Shown: one piece after another, positions 18,011-26,173 of the stretch | Position numbering within the stretch: position 1 is the stretch's first letter | Layout: each line of letters begins with the position of its first letter | DNA from: JADJRH01 sp046351455 | Lineage (GTDB): Bacteria > Myxococcota_A > Polyangia > Polyangiales > Polyangiaceae | Reading direction: 5' to 3' | Assembly: GCA_046351455.1 (NCBI GenBank) | Contig: JAXLYM010000018.1 | Location: 124,001 to 188,000 of the forward strand | DNA: 64,000 nucleotides | Program-made: the position numbers and the translations under genes | Notes under the pieces: model-generated | Databases searched by the model: none | Seen by the model: only the letters and a program-made list of their open reading frames with translations | What the model was told of the DNA's origin: nothing

Positions 18011-18697
18011 TTATTTCGGGGGGGCTTCGCAGCTCGGCCACAGATAGCGATCGGTCCAGCGCGCGGTCTCGGCGTCGCGCTCGACGAGCAGCACGCTCGC
18101 GTTGCGCGGGTTCGCCTCGGCCTCGAACCACTCGACGGAGCGGTTCATCCACGCCATCCGGAACGCGCGCTGCGTGACGCCGTGCAGGAAGATGAGGTGC
18201 GTGCGGTAGCGCGATCGGTGGATCTTGCCGATGAAGATGCTCATGCGCTCGACGACGTCCGCGCGGCTCTCGCCGTTGGGGTAACGGAAATAGAAGATGC
18301 CGAGCGTGTCGGCGGCGCGGCGGCGCTTCTCCCACCGCCACGGATCGCGCGCCTGGATCTCCTCGTCGGTGAGGCCGTCCCAGTCCCCGAAGTCCTGCTC
18401 GCGCAGCAGGAACGACTCGCGGCGGCTCAGCATCTCGCCCGGCGCGCCGAACGCGCGCGACAGCACGAGGCGCTCCGTCTGCCGGCACCGGAGGAAGCTC
18501 GACGACCACGAGCACACGCTCGACGGATCGATCCCGAGCTCCGCGATCGCGGCGCCGGCGGCGCGGGCGTCCTCGTCCTCGTGCGGATCCGCGAGCGGGA
18601 TCATGTGATCCGGCATGTGCAGGTACACCGACGGATCCACGTTCGCGATCGAGCGCGCGTGCCGGACGAGGAGGATGCGCGAGATGGTGGAGTCCAT
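18011..18697 (-). CDS. Histidine phosphatase family protein
   Basis: Phosphoglycerate-mutase-like phosphatase, 228 residues. The phosphohistidine motif is LVRHARSIAN near the N-terminus; other expected elements are SSFLRCRQTERL (substrate Arg), the acid/base glutamate region REQDFGDWDG, and the second histidine in LHGVTQRAF (LHG in place of the commoner SHG). The substrate is unknown. It starts 35 bp after the stop of the oxidoreductase gene on the same strand, so the two are probably co-transcribed. Confidence 0.9.
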   Translation of the reverse strand: MDSTISRILLVRHARSIANVDPSVYLHMPDHMIPLADPHEDEDARAAGAAIAELGIDPSSVCSWSSSFLRCRQTERLVLSRAFGAPGEMLSRRESFLLREQDFGDWDGLTDEEIQARDPWRWEKRRRAADTLGIFYFRYPNGESRADVVERMSIFIGKIHRSRYRTHLIFLHGVTQRAFRMAWMNRSVEWFEAEANPRNASVLLVERDAETARWTDRYLWPSCEAPPK

Positions 18698-18731
18698 GGA
18701 TCCGCGGAGGCGCGGGGCGCCGCGCCGCAGG

Positions 18732-19724
18732 TTACGTCGCCGGCGCCACCGCGAGCAGCACCTTTCCGAACGAGGCGTTCGACGCCACGTAGGCGTGCGC
18801 CTCGCCCGCTCGATCGAGCGGCCACTCGCGATCGATCACCGGCGCCATCCGCCCCGCGGCGACGAGCGGCACCACGTTGCGCTCCAGCATCTCGGCGGCC
18901 GCGATCTTCTCCGCGAGCGGCCGCGATCGCAGCACGGTGCCGGTGATCGTCGCGCGCCTCGCGAGCAGCGCGCCGAGCGGGATCTCCGACCGCGCCCCGG
19001 CCGTGAGACCGACCACGAGGATGCGCCCGAGCACCGCCGCCGCGTGCACGTCCTCGCCCACGTACGCGCCGCCCGCGAGCTCCAGGATCACGTCGGCGCC
19101 GCGGCCGTTCGTCGCGTCGCGCACGGCGTCCGCGAACGTGGCCTTCTCGACGACGAGCGTCACGTCCGCGCCGAGCTCCTTGCACCGCGCGAGCTTGTCC
19201 GCGGTCCGCGACGTCGCGATCACCTTGCATCCGAGGCTCTTCGCGATCTGGATCGCAGCGGTGCCGACGCCGCTGCCGGCCGCGTGGATGAGCACCGACT
19301 CCCCCGGGGCGAGCCGCCCGCGCGTCACGATCGCGTCGTACGCGGTGACGAACGCCTCCGGGACGCCCGCGGCCGTGCGATCGTCGATCGCGTCCGGCAG
19401 CCGCGCGACCTCGCCTTCGTGCGCGACGATCTGCTCGGCGTAGGCGCCGCCGCCCACGAGCCCGAGCACGCGATCGCCCACGCGAAAGCGCGTGACCCCG
19501 TCGCCGACCGCATCGACGACGCCCGAGTATTCGAGGCCGGGGATGTTCGGCGGCACGCCGGGGGGCGCCGGGTACACGCCCATGCGCTGCAGCAGATCGG
19601 CGCGGTTCACGCCCACGTAGCGCACCGCCACGCGCACGTGTCCGAACGGCGGGACGAGGTCGGGCAGCTCGGTGAGGGTGAGCACCTCCGGCCCGCCCGC
19701 TTCACGAATCACGATGGCTCGCAT
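18732..19724 (-). CDS. NAD(P)H-quinone oxidoreductase, PIG3/zeta-crystallin-like
   Basis: Medium-chain dehydrogenase/reductase of 330 residues without the structural zinc motif. The start at ATG 19724 gives MRAIVIREAGGPEVLTL, the standard family N-terminus; the longer frame adds 19 atypical residues. Visible motifs: VGVNRADLLQRMGVYPAPPG, the PIPGLE-like NIPGLEYSGVV, and the nucleotide-binding glycines in IHAAGSGVGTAAIQIAK. Expected to reduce quinones or other carbonyls with NADPH in the cytoplasm. Precedes the histidine phosphatase gene on the same strand. Confidence 0.93.
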   Translation of the reverse strand: MRAIVIREAGGPEVLTLTELPDLVPPFGHVRVAVRYVGVNRADLLQRMGVYPAPPGVPPNIPGLEYSGVVDAVGDGVTRFRVGDRVLGLVGGGAYAEQIVAHEGEVARLPDAIDDRTAAGVPEAFVTAYDAIVTRGRLAPGESVLIHAAGSGVGTAAIQIAKSLGCKVIATSRTADKLARCKELGADVTLVVEKATFADAVRDATNGRGADVILELAGGAYVGEDVHAAAVLGRILVVGLTAGARSEIPLGALLARRATITGTVLRSRPLAEKIAAAEMLERNVVPLVAAGRMAPVIDREWPLDRAGEAHAYVASNASFGKVLLAVAPAT

Positions 19725-19892
19725 GCGGCGGAGCTTAGAGCACCGAGAGCGAGGAGACCCGTGTCGCCCCGGCGGATTCACCGCGATGTCGCCGGAGCCT
19801 CGAAATGTCCGCGCCGCGGACGATTTCCCTTGGCGCCGGGTCCGCGAGGAGAAGGGCCGTTCCGGGCCTGATCCGAGGGCCGAAACTGCTCG

Positions 19893-19921
19893 TTGACGCG
19901 CGCCGTGCCTTGTTGCTTACT
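19893..19921 (+). promoter_or_regulatory. Possible sigma70-type promoter
   Basis: TTGACG, 17 bp, then CTTACT. This lies 48 bp upstream of the gene at 19969. The -35 match is good and the -10 match is weak, so it is only a candidate. Confidence 0.25.
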
Positions 19922-19968
19922 TCGCCGTCGATCGACCGTTCAAAGCGAGCGATTCACAGGAGCGGACC

Positions 19969-20322
19969 ATGGCGAAGAGCGCGATTTTCATTGGCTGGCA
20001 CCGTCCCATCCCGGGCCGGGAGACCGTGTGCTTCCACATCTTCAAGGAGTTCTTCAGCTACATGACGAAGCAGCAGGAGGCCGGCAAGATCGACAGCTTC
20101 GAGCCTGCGATCCTGCACCCGCACGGCGGCGACCTCGGCGGCTTCGTGTTCGTCCGCGGTGAGAAGGCGAACCTCGCGCTCATTCAGGACACCGAGGAGT
20201 GGCGCAAGTTCGAGATCGAGGGGAACATGAACGTCCTCGGCCTCGGCATCGTCGAAGCGAACGTCGGCATCGAGTTCCAGGCCCGCATGACGCGCTTCGA
20301 GGCCGAAGCCGCGCACGTCTGA
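19969..20322 (+). CDS. Conserved hypothetical protein, small alpha/beta
   Basis: A 117-residue protein that I do not recognise. The ATG at 19969 has AGGAG eight bases upstream. It has alternating strands and helices: IFIGWHRP, then a helix FHIFKEFFSYMTKQQEAGK, strands SFEPAILHPHGGDLGGFVFVRGE, a helix EEWRKFE and a final strand NVGIEF. This order fits a ferredoxin-like (dimeric alpha/beta barrel) fold. It is codon-biased like its neighbours and followed by a strong terminator, so it is probably a monocistronic gene. Confidence 0.85.
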   Translation: MAKSAIFIGWHRPIPGRETVCFHIFKEFFSYMTKQQEAGKIDSFEPAILHPHGGDLGGFVFVRGEKANLALIQDTEEWRKFEIEGNMNVLGLGIVEANVGIEFQARMTRFEAEAAHV

Positions 20323-20345
20323 GACCCAGTCCAGACTGCCAGTCG

Positions 20346-20383
20346 AGAGAGCCCTCTTCCCCGTGGAAGGGGGCTTTCTTTTT
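20346..20383 (+). terminator. Intrinsic terminator after the small alpha/beta gene
   Basis: A stem of about 15 bp (AGAGAGCCCTCTTCC with GGAAGGGGGCTTTCT, two G-U pairs) around loop CCGT, ending in a run of five T. It starts 24 bp after the stop codon at 20322. Confidence 0.9.
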
Positions 20384-20448
20384 CCATCGTTCAGCGTCTT
20401 GGCTCTGGTTCACGTCGCGACGAACACAGGCGGACAGGCAGATTTCTG

Positions 20449-20592
20449 TGATTTTACAAGGGGGCTCCGCCCCCTCGTATCACTCCCCCGCTCGGGTGGG
20501 CTGGGCGCGAATCAAATCCGCTATGGAGCGACTCCGTCCTCCCAGTGGCGGCCTGAGGGGCGGGCGCGCGCAGCGCGACCGGGGGTGGGCAG
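20449..20592. repeat. Composite intergenic repeat: families B, D and A
   Basis: Between convergent genes. Bases 20449-20495 carry family B in reverse (GATTTTACAAG, then GGGGGCTCCGCCCCC, then TCGTATCACTCCCCCG). Bases 20518-20553 carry module D (CTCCGTCCTCCCAGTGGCGG), and 20552-20592 the 3' half of family A (GGGGCGGGCGCGCGCAG, ending CCGGGGGTGGGCAG). The first arm of family A is missing, so the copy is truncated or mosaic. Confidence 0.8.
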
Positions 20593-20594
20593 CG

Positions 20595-22166
20595 TCACTT
20601 CCCCTCGGTTTCCAGGCCTTTCAGCACGATCTCGGACAGGAGCTTGTAGCCGGCGGGGTTGCAGTGCGACTCCGGGTGGAAGCGGATCGACATCGGGTCC
20701 TCCACCGAGAGGAATCGGGGGTGTGCGTCGATGAGCGGGATGCCGAGCTCCTTCACCGCGGAGAGGACGCCCGCGCGGTTGCCGTGATCGCGCTTGCCCT
20801 TGTATTGCAGGTAAAACATGTCGGCCATGTAGACGAAATAGAGCTTGCCGCCCCAGCTCTCGGCCCGCTTCTTCGCGCGGTCGAGGACGCGCTTGAACAG
20901 CGGGAAATCCGGCGGGAGGTTGAACACGTCCACCACCGCGAGCGACGTGAGCGCCCACGTGAGCCGGTCGAGGCGCAGCACCGCGGTCGTGGCGGAGTGC
21001 GATTCGTTCATCACCAGATCGCCGAGCCACATCGGCGCCGACTGACGCGTGAGGCCCATCGACCCGAGGCCGCCCGGCCACCGCGGCGCGAGCTTGTCGA
21101 TCTGGCCCGCGAGGTCCACGAACGCCGCGTCGATCTTCGCCTGACGACCCTCCAGCTTCTGCGAAAACCCGTCCTCTTCGAGGTACCGCTTGAGGAGCGG
21201 CACGTTCTTCTCGAAGTCGAGATCGCCCATGTCGTTGTTGTAGTAGGTCCAGAGGACGATCTTCGGCTTGCGGGGCGCGACGTACTCTTCGAGCGTCGCG
21301 AGCTCGATCAGCGGACCGTTGCCGGCCATGCCGAGGTTGAGCGTCGCGGGGTATTTCTCGCGGATCCAGTGCGCGGTGTTCTCTTCCTGACCGACGCACG
21401 CGGCCTGCGTGAACGAGTCGCCGATCATCGCGACGTCGAGCGTGTCCTTCGCCCAGATGCCCTTCGGGTTGTTGAAGCCGTGCTCGTCGGCCTCGTACTC
21501 GGCGTATTTGCCGCCCTCGTTGCAGTAGACGATGTGCTTGTTCGCGATGCCGCCGAGCGGCAGCACGCGCTCTCCGTCGACCTCCACGCCCCACGTCGGG
21601 CTGAGCGTGTGGTTCTGGATCTCGTTCTTGACGTCGATCCCCTCCTTCAGGTTGAGCACCATCAGCGCGCGCGGCTGGAAGGATGGATACGCGTCGTTGC
21701 CCGCGGCGCGCGAGTCGCGGATCGCTTCCCACAGCGAGCGCGAGTCGTATTTCACGCCGCGCCGCTCGGCCATCGTCCCGTCGTAGGGGCGGCTCCGCGC
21801 GATCTTCCACTCGAAGCCGTAGATGAGCAGGATCGCCGGCAGCAGCGTGAACGCGAGGGTCACGCGGCGCGCGGGGCGCAGGAGCTTGTACGACGCCGCG
21901 AGCAGCACCGCGAACACCGCGGGCAGGATCTGGAGGAGCGCGGGGCGGTTGCGAGCGCTGGCGAAGAAGATCTGCGAGACGTTGAGCGCGATGGCGACGC
22001 CGATGATCCCGTTCGCGATGCGGACGGCGCGGGCGGACGGCTCCGACGACGCGTCCTTCTTCGCCTCGGTCTCGGCGGTGGGCGGTCCCTCTTTGGTGGA
22101 GGGCGCTTCGCCGGGCTCCGTAGGCTCGTGCGGCGCGGCGTTCTTTTCGGTGGATTCGTCTGCCAA
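20595..22166 (-). CDS. Membrane-anchored SGNH/GDSL-type hydrolase-like protein
   Basis: A 523-residue protein: acidic/Pro-rich N-terminus, then three hydrophobic segments (about 46-70, 78-95 and 103-120), then a large soluble part with SGNH features. These include the catalytic-serine block VAMIGDSFTQAACVG, the LNLGMAGNGP block (Gly and Asn oxyanion residues), YYNNDMGD, and near the end a His in FHPESHCNPAGYKL after a DAHPRF segment. The enzyme would act outside the membrane, perhaps as a polysaccharide or lipid O-acyl esterase or transferase; this is inference. TTG at 22166 is chosen because AGGAG lies eight bases before it; an in-frame ATG at 22211 has no such site. Confidence 0.8.
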   Translation of the reverse strand: MADESTEKNAAPHEPTEPGEAPSTKEGPPTAETEAKKDASSEPSARAVRIANGIIGVAIALNVSQIFFASARNRPALLQILPAVFAVLLAASYKLLRPARRVTLAFTLLPAILLIYGFEWKIARSRPYDGTMAERRGVKYDSRSLWEAIRDSRAAGNDAYPSFQPRALMVLNLKEGIDVKNEIQNHTLSPTWGVEVDGERVLPLGGIANKHIVYCNEGGKYAEYEADEHGFNNPKGIWAKDTLDVAMIGDSFTQAACVGQEENTAHWIREKYPATLNLGMAGNGPLIELATLEEYVAPRKPKIVLWTYYNNDMGDLDFEKNVPLLKRYLEEDGFSQKLEGRQAKIDAAFVDLAGQIDKLAPRWPGGLGSMGLTRQSAPMWLGDLVMNESHSATTAVLRLDRLTWALTSLAVVDVFNLPPDFPLFKRVLDRAKKRAESWGGKLYFVYMADMFYLQYKGKRDHGNRAGVLSAVKELGIPLIDAHPRFLSVEDPMSIRFHPESHCNPAGYKLLSEIVLKGLETEGK

Positions 22167-22331
22167 AGGGCTCGCTCCTGCCTGTCGCTGGCGATCAGCG
22201 GATCGCCGCATCGACCCGTAGTGCCCCTGAGCGCCCCGCGTCGGTGAGCGTCGGGATCGGCAACGTCTCTCCCTCTTACCGCGATGGCTCGCCGAGGAAC
22301 ACCGCGCCGAGCTTGAGTACGAGAGGTTTTT

Positions 22332-25079
22332 TTGACAGGGTCACCGCCGAGCATGGCCGAGCCACCGACACCGCAGCGTCCTCCGGGGATTCCGGGCACG
22401 GATTCCCCGGGCGATCCGCGCGACTATGAACCGGCCGGCCCCACGCTTCCTGCGCAGCCGATCGCCGCGCCCGCGCCGCCTCTGCACGATCCGTGGAGCG
22501 CAGCGCCGCCGCTCGCGCCGGTGCCCCGATCCGCCCCACCGCAGCCGCCGTACGCGCCGCAGCAGCAGCCGATCGCGCCGCAGCCGTACGTGCCGCAACA
22601 GCCGTTCGATCCGTACGCGCAGCAGCCGTACGCGCCGCAGCAGCAGCCGTTCGATCCGTACGCGCAGCAGCCGTACGCGCCGCAGCAGCAGCCGTTCGAT
22701 CCGTACGCGCAGCAACCGCCGTTCGTTGCGGTGGATCCGTTCGCGCCGCCGCCGTACGTGCCGCCGCCTCCGCCGCCTCCGTTCGTGGCGCCGGTGCCGC
22801 TCGTGCAGCCGTGGCCCGAGCAGCTGCCGCTGCCGTTTCCGGATCCGCGGTTCGCGCCGCAGCGCGCGGAGAAGCCGTTTCAGCCGCGACGGTTCCGGTG
22901 GCCGCGCTCGCCGATCCGCGACGCGGGCAAGCCCACGCTGCGATCGTACATCGTCGCGTCCGCGCTCGTGTTCGGCCCCGCCGCCGTCGCCGACGTGTTC
23001 ACCGGCATCGCGAAGCCCGCGCCGATCACGCTCATTTGGGCCTTCGGGATCGCGATCGCGATGGCCGTCGTGAACGGCTTCCTCTGGCAGACCGCGCTCG
23101 GGATCGTCCGCAAATTGCCGCGGTTCGCGACGTGGCTCGTGTGGCCCGCCGCCGCGATCGGCCTCGGCGCGTGGCTCGCGAACGAGCTCGGCGCGTACTC
23201 GAAGCTCGGCGGCAAGGATCACAAGCTCGCGATCATGGCGCTCGTCGGGTGCGGCGTCGGCGGCCTGTTCCTGGGGCTCCTCGTCGCGCTCCTGCAGCCG
23301 CAGAAGATCAAGGGGCGCGGCCTCCTCGTCACGAAGCGCATCTGGCTCCGCGCGCTCTTCGCGCTCCTGCTGCTCGGCGGCGGCGGCGCGGCGACGTACG
23401 TGGATCGCAAGTACTTCCCCGGCACCTACGCGTCGGCGCACACCGTGCTGCGCGTCGGCGCGCTGTGGCTCGGGATGTTCGGCATCCTCACGACGGGCGC
23501 GCGCTTCGGATCGCGGCCGCTCCGCGCGAGGCGCAACGTGACGGCCGCGATCTACGGCCTCGTCGCGCTGTTCCCGTTCGTCACGATCAGCGCGCAGAAC
23601 AAGGCGGCGATCCACGATCTGCTGGAGGAGCCGGTCTCGGGCCTCATGTTCCGCGCGGCGCGCGAGGTGACCGACATCGATCGCGACGGCTACTCCTCGA
23701 TGCTCGGAGGCGGCGACTGCGCGCCCTTCAACCCGTTCATCTCGCCCGGCGCGCCCGAGATCCCGGGCAACGGCATCGACGACAACTGCCGCATGGGCGA
23801 CGCCAAGTTCGTCGATCGCGTCGCGGATCAGGCGAAGGTCCCGGTGCCCGCGTCCGCGTCGCCGATGAGCGTCATGCTCATCACGCTCGACACGGTGCGC
23901 GCGGACCGCCTCTCGCTCTACGGCGCGCAGCGCGACACGACGCCGAACATGGTGAAGATCGCGCAGAAGGCCGTGCGCTTCGACTGCGCGATCACCTCCG
24001 GCGGCTGGACCAGCATCGCGGTCTCGTCCTTGATGCGCGGCCTCTACCCGCGGCGCCTCATGTGGAGCCCGCTCGTGGAGACCTCGAAATACAGGCTCCT
24101 CCGCTTCCCTCTGGAGCACGATCTGCCGACGGGCGAGCGCATCCGGCTCGGCTTCGCGCTGCCGCTCGACGATCCGCTCATGCCCCTCGCGCGGTGGCTC
24201 CAGCGGCGCGGCATGTACACGTCGGCGGTCGTCGACGACGGCTACTCCGAGTTCCTCTCGGCCGAATTCTCGTCCGCGGGCTTCGATCACTACACCGAGG
24301 TGAACCCCGGGGGCCTCGGCGGATCCAAGGGCGACGAGGACACCGCGAACCTGGCGATCCAGGCCCTGGAGGGCATGCCGAAGGACAAGCCGTTCTTCCT
24401 CTGGGTCCACTTCTTCGGCCCGCACGAGCCGAATTCGAATCACCCCGGCCTCCCCAACTGGGGCAAGACCGAGGTCGACGGCTACGATCAGGAGATCCGC
24501 TTCGCCGACCTTCAGGTGGAGCGCCTCGTCGAGGCCCTCGACAAGCTCGATCGGCCCGCGGCCACGATCGTCACGTCGGACCACGGCGAGATCATCCGCA
24601 ACGCGCACGACCGCGATCACGGCAGCGATCTGAAGCCCGAGATCTTGTGGGTGCCGCTGCTCCTGCGCGCGCCGAATCTGGGGCCCGCCGTCGTGAAGCA
24701 GCCGGTCAGCCTCGTCGACATCGTGCCGACGATCCTCGCGCTCACCGAGACGCCGGGACCCGAGGGCCTCGACGGCATGGATCTCCGCAAGCTGATCGCG
24801 TGGGATCCGGCCGCTCCGCCGCGCCTCTTGCACACCGACACGTGGCGCATGAACCTGAAGCAGACGTTCGACCTCGATCTGTCGAGCGTCAGCGACGGCA
24901 AGCTCACGCTCGTGCACGACCGCAACACCGACGACCTCGTGCTGCGCCCCGTCTGCGACAAGCAGATGAAGCTCACGAACATGTACGGGAAGGTCGACTC
25001 GAAGAAGCTGGAAGACGAGCTCTTCAAGTACGAGGAAGAGAACGGCGGCGCCCCGCGCGTGGCCCATCGAAAGAAGTAG
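22332..25079 (+). CDS. Membrane protein with alkaline-phosphatase/sulfatase-fold catalytic domain
   Basis: A 915-residue protein. The N-terminal 180 residues are Pro/Gln-rich with a 15-residue repeat; about six membrane segments lie at 200-430. Next is a MopE-like calcium motif (DIDRDGYSS...GGDC...GNGIDDNC, about 450-490), then the catalytic domain (about 510-840) with LITLDTVRADRLSLYG, SDHGE and HDRDHG metal ligands. The nucleophile region reads SGGWTSIAVSSL, so a Thr or Ser replaces the CxPxR of true sulfatases. That fits a phosphoester hydrolase or phosphoalcohol transferase of the LtaS type, not a formylglycine sulfatase. TTG at 22332 is preferred for its GAGAGG site five bases upstream; an ATG is at 22353. 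Confidence 0.85.
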   Translation: MTGSPPSMAEPPTPQRPPGIPGTDSPGDPRDYEPAGPTLPAQPIAAPAPPLHDPWSAAPPLAPVPRSAPPQPPYAPQQQPIAPQPYVPQQPFDPYAQQPYAPQQQPFDPYAQQPYAPQQQPFDPYAQQPPFVAVDPFAPPPYVPPPPPPPFVAPVPLVQPWPEQLPLPFPDPRFAPQRAEKPFQPRRFRWPRSPIRDAGKPTLRSYIVASALVFGPAAVADVFTGIAKPAPITLIWAFGIAIAMAVVNGFLWQTALGIVRKLPRFATWLVWPAAAIGLGAWLANELGAYSKLGGKDHKLAIMALVGCGVGGLFLGLLVALLQPQKIKGRGLLVTKRIWLRALFALLLLGGGGAATYVDRKYFPGTYASAHTVLRVGALWLGMFGILTTGARFGSRPLRARRNVTAAIYGLVALFPFVTISAQNKAAIHDLLEEPVSGLMFRAAREVTDIDRDGYSSMLGGGDCAPFNPFISPGAPEIPGNGIDDNCRMGDAKFVDRVADQAKVPVPASASPMSVMLITLDTVRADRLSLYGAQRDTTPNMVKIAQKAVRFDCAITSGGWTSIAVSSLMRGLYPRRLMWSPLVETSKYRLLRFPLEHDLPTGERIRLGFALPLDDPLMPLARWLQRRGMYTSAVVDDGYSEFLSAEFSSAGFDHYTEVNPGGLGGSKGDEDTANLAIQALEGMPKDKPFFLWVHFFGPHEPNSNHPGLPNWGKTEVDGYDQEIRFADLQVERLVEALDKLDRPAATIVTSDHGEIIRNAHDRDHGSDLKPEILWVPLLLRAPNLGPAVVKQPVSLVDIVPTILALTETPGPEGLDGMDLRKLIAWDPAAPPRLLHTDTWRMNLKQTFDLDLSSVSDGKLTLVHDRNTDDLVLRPVCDKQMKLTNMYGKVDSKKLEDELFKYEEENGGAPRVAHRKK
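22580..22725 (+). repeat. 45-bp coding repeat in the sulfatase-fold gene
   Basis: In-frame repeats of about 45 bp encoding YAPQQQPFDPYAQQP, two full copies plus partial ones. The product is an unstructured cytoplasmic tail. Such repeats can expand or contract without shifting frame. Confidence 0.85.
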
Positions 25080-25129
25080 CGGAAGAACTCTCGCCTGGGT
25101 TTCGAGCCCTTTTGTGTTAAGGGGGCGCG

Positions 25130-26161
25130 ATGCGAGCAGGCATCGTCGGTTATCCGGGCTCCGGGAAGTCCACTGTGTTTCAGGCGCTGGCCCCGGGCGG
25201 TAAGGCCGATCAAAAGGTCAGCTTCGGCAACATCAAGGTGCCGGACGCGCGCGTCGATTTCCTCGCGTCGATCTTCAAGCCGAAGAAGACGACGTTCGCC
25301 GAGGTGACGTTCATGGACGTCGGCGGCGCTGGCAAGGTCGGCGGCGCGTTCTCGCCGGACGTGCTCCAGAACATGCGCAACGTCGACCTCCTCGTCCACG
25401 TCGTGCGCGGCTTCGAGAACCCGACGCTGCCCACGCCGCCGGATCCGGTGCGCGACGAGAAGGCCTTCAACGACGAGATCCTCCTCCTCGACCTCGGCGT
25501 GCTCGAGAAGCGCGTCGAGCGCATGAAGAAAGAGTCGAAAAAGGGCCCCGAATTCGACGCCACGAAGAGGTGTCTGGACCACGTCGAGAGCGGCGAGCCG
25601 CTGCGCACGTTGGTGCTGACGGAGGAGGAGCAGAAGGCGCTCGGCCCCGGCATCCAGCTCCTATCGCAGACGCCGCTCATCACGCTCTACAACCTGTCGG
25701 AGGCCGCGTGGAGCGACCCCGCGAACGCCGAGCTGCGGAAGGCGAAGCACGGCAAGTCGGCCTCGTCCCTCGCGATCTGCGGCGCGATCGAGGCGGAGAT
25801 CGCCGCGATGCCCGCGGAGGAGCAGAAGGACTTCCTCGACGGCCTCGGCCTCGGCGAGCCCGCGCGCAACGTCTTCATCCGCGCCGCGTACGAGATGCTC
25901 GACCTGATCAGCTTCCTCACGGCCGGCCCGGACGAGTGTCGCGCGTGGCCGCTCCGCCGCGGGATGGTCGCGCGCAAGGCCGCCGGCAAGGTGCACAGCG
26001 ACATCGAGCGAGGCTTCATCCGCGCCGAGATCTATCGCCCCGAAGACCTGAAGGAGGCGAAGACGGAGGCCGCGCTCAAGACGCAGGGGAAGATCCGCGT
26101 CGAGGGCAAGGACTACGTCATGCAGGACGGCGACGTCGTGAACTTCCGCTTCAACGTCTGA
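25130..26161 (+). CDS. YchF/Obg-like GTPase (OLA1-type)
   Basis: Ribosome-associated P-loop NTPase of 343 residues. P-loop GYPGSGKST near the N-terminus, switch region around FMDVGGAGKVGG, an inserted coiled-coil (about 125-165, LEKRVERMKKESKK) and a C-terminal TGS-like (DUF933) domain with AWPLRRGMVARKAAGKVHSDIERGFIRAE and QDGDVVNFRF. The usual YchF start (GIVGLPNVGKST) is changed to GYPGSGKS, and the protein is about 20 residues shorter, so it is a divergent subfamily. OLA1/YchF proteins often prefer ATP. It may be co-transcribed with the gene at 22332, 50 bp upstream. Confidence 0.92.
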   Translation: MRAGIVGYPGSGKSTVFQALAPGGKADQKVSFGNIKVPDARVDFLASIFKPKKTTFAEVTFMDVGGAGKVGGAFSPDVLQNMRNVDLLVHVVRGFENPTLPTPPDPVRDEKAFNDEILLLDLGVLEKRVERMKKESKKGPEFDATKRCLDHVESGEPLRTLVLTEEEQKALGPGIQLLSQTPLITLYNLSEAAWSDPANAELRKAKHGKSASSLAICGAIEAEIAAMPAEEQKDFLDGLGLGEPARNVFIRAAYEMLDLISFLTAGPDECRAWPLRRGMVARKAAGKVHSDIERGFIRAEIYRPEDLKEAKTEAALKTQGKIRVEGKDYVMQDGDVVNFRFNV

Positions 26162-26173
26162 AGCAGCCTTCTT

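Noticed and set aside
22321..22345. TTGACA near 22332 as a promoter for the sulfatase-fold gene
   Set aside because: It overlaps the start codon of the gene (TTG), so a promoter there would start transcription inside or after the start of translation; no -10 is placed suitably.
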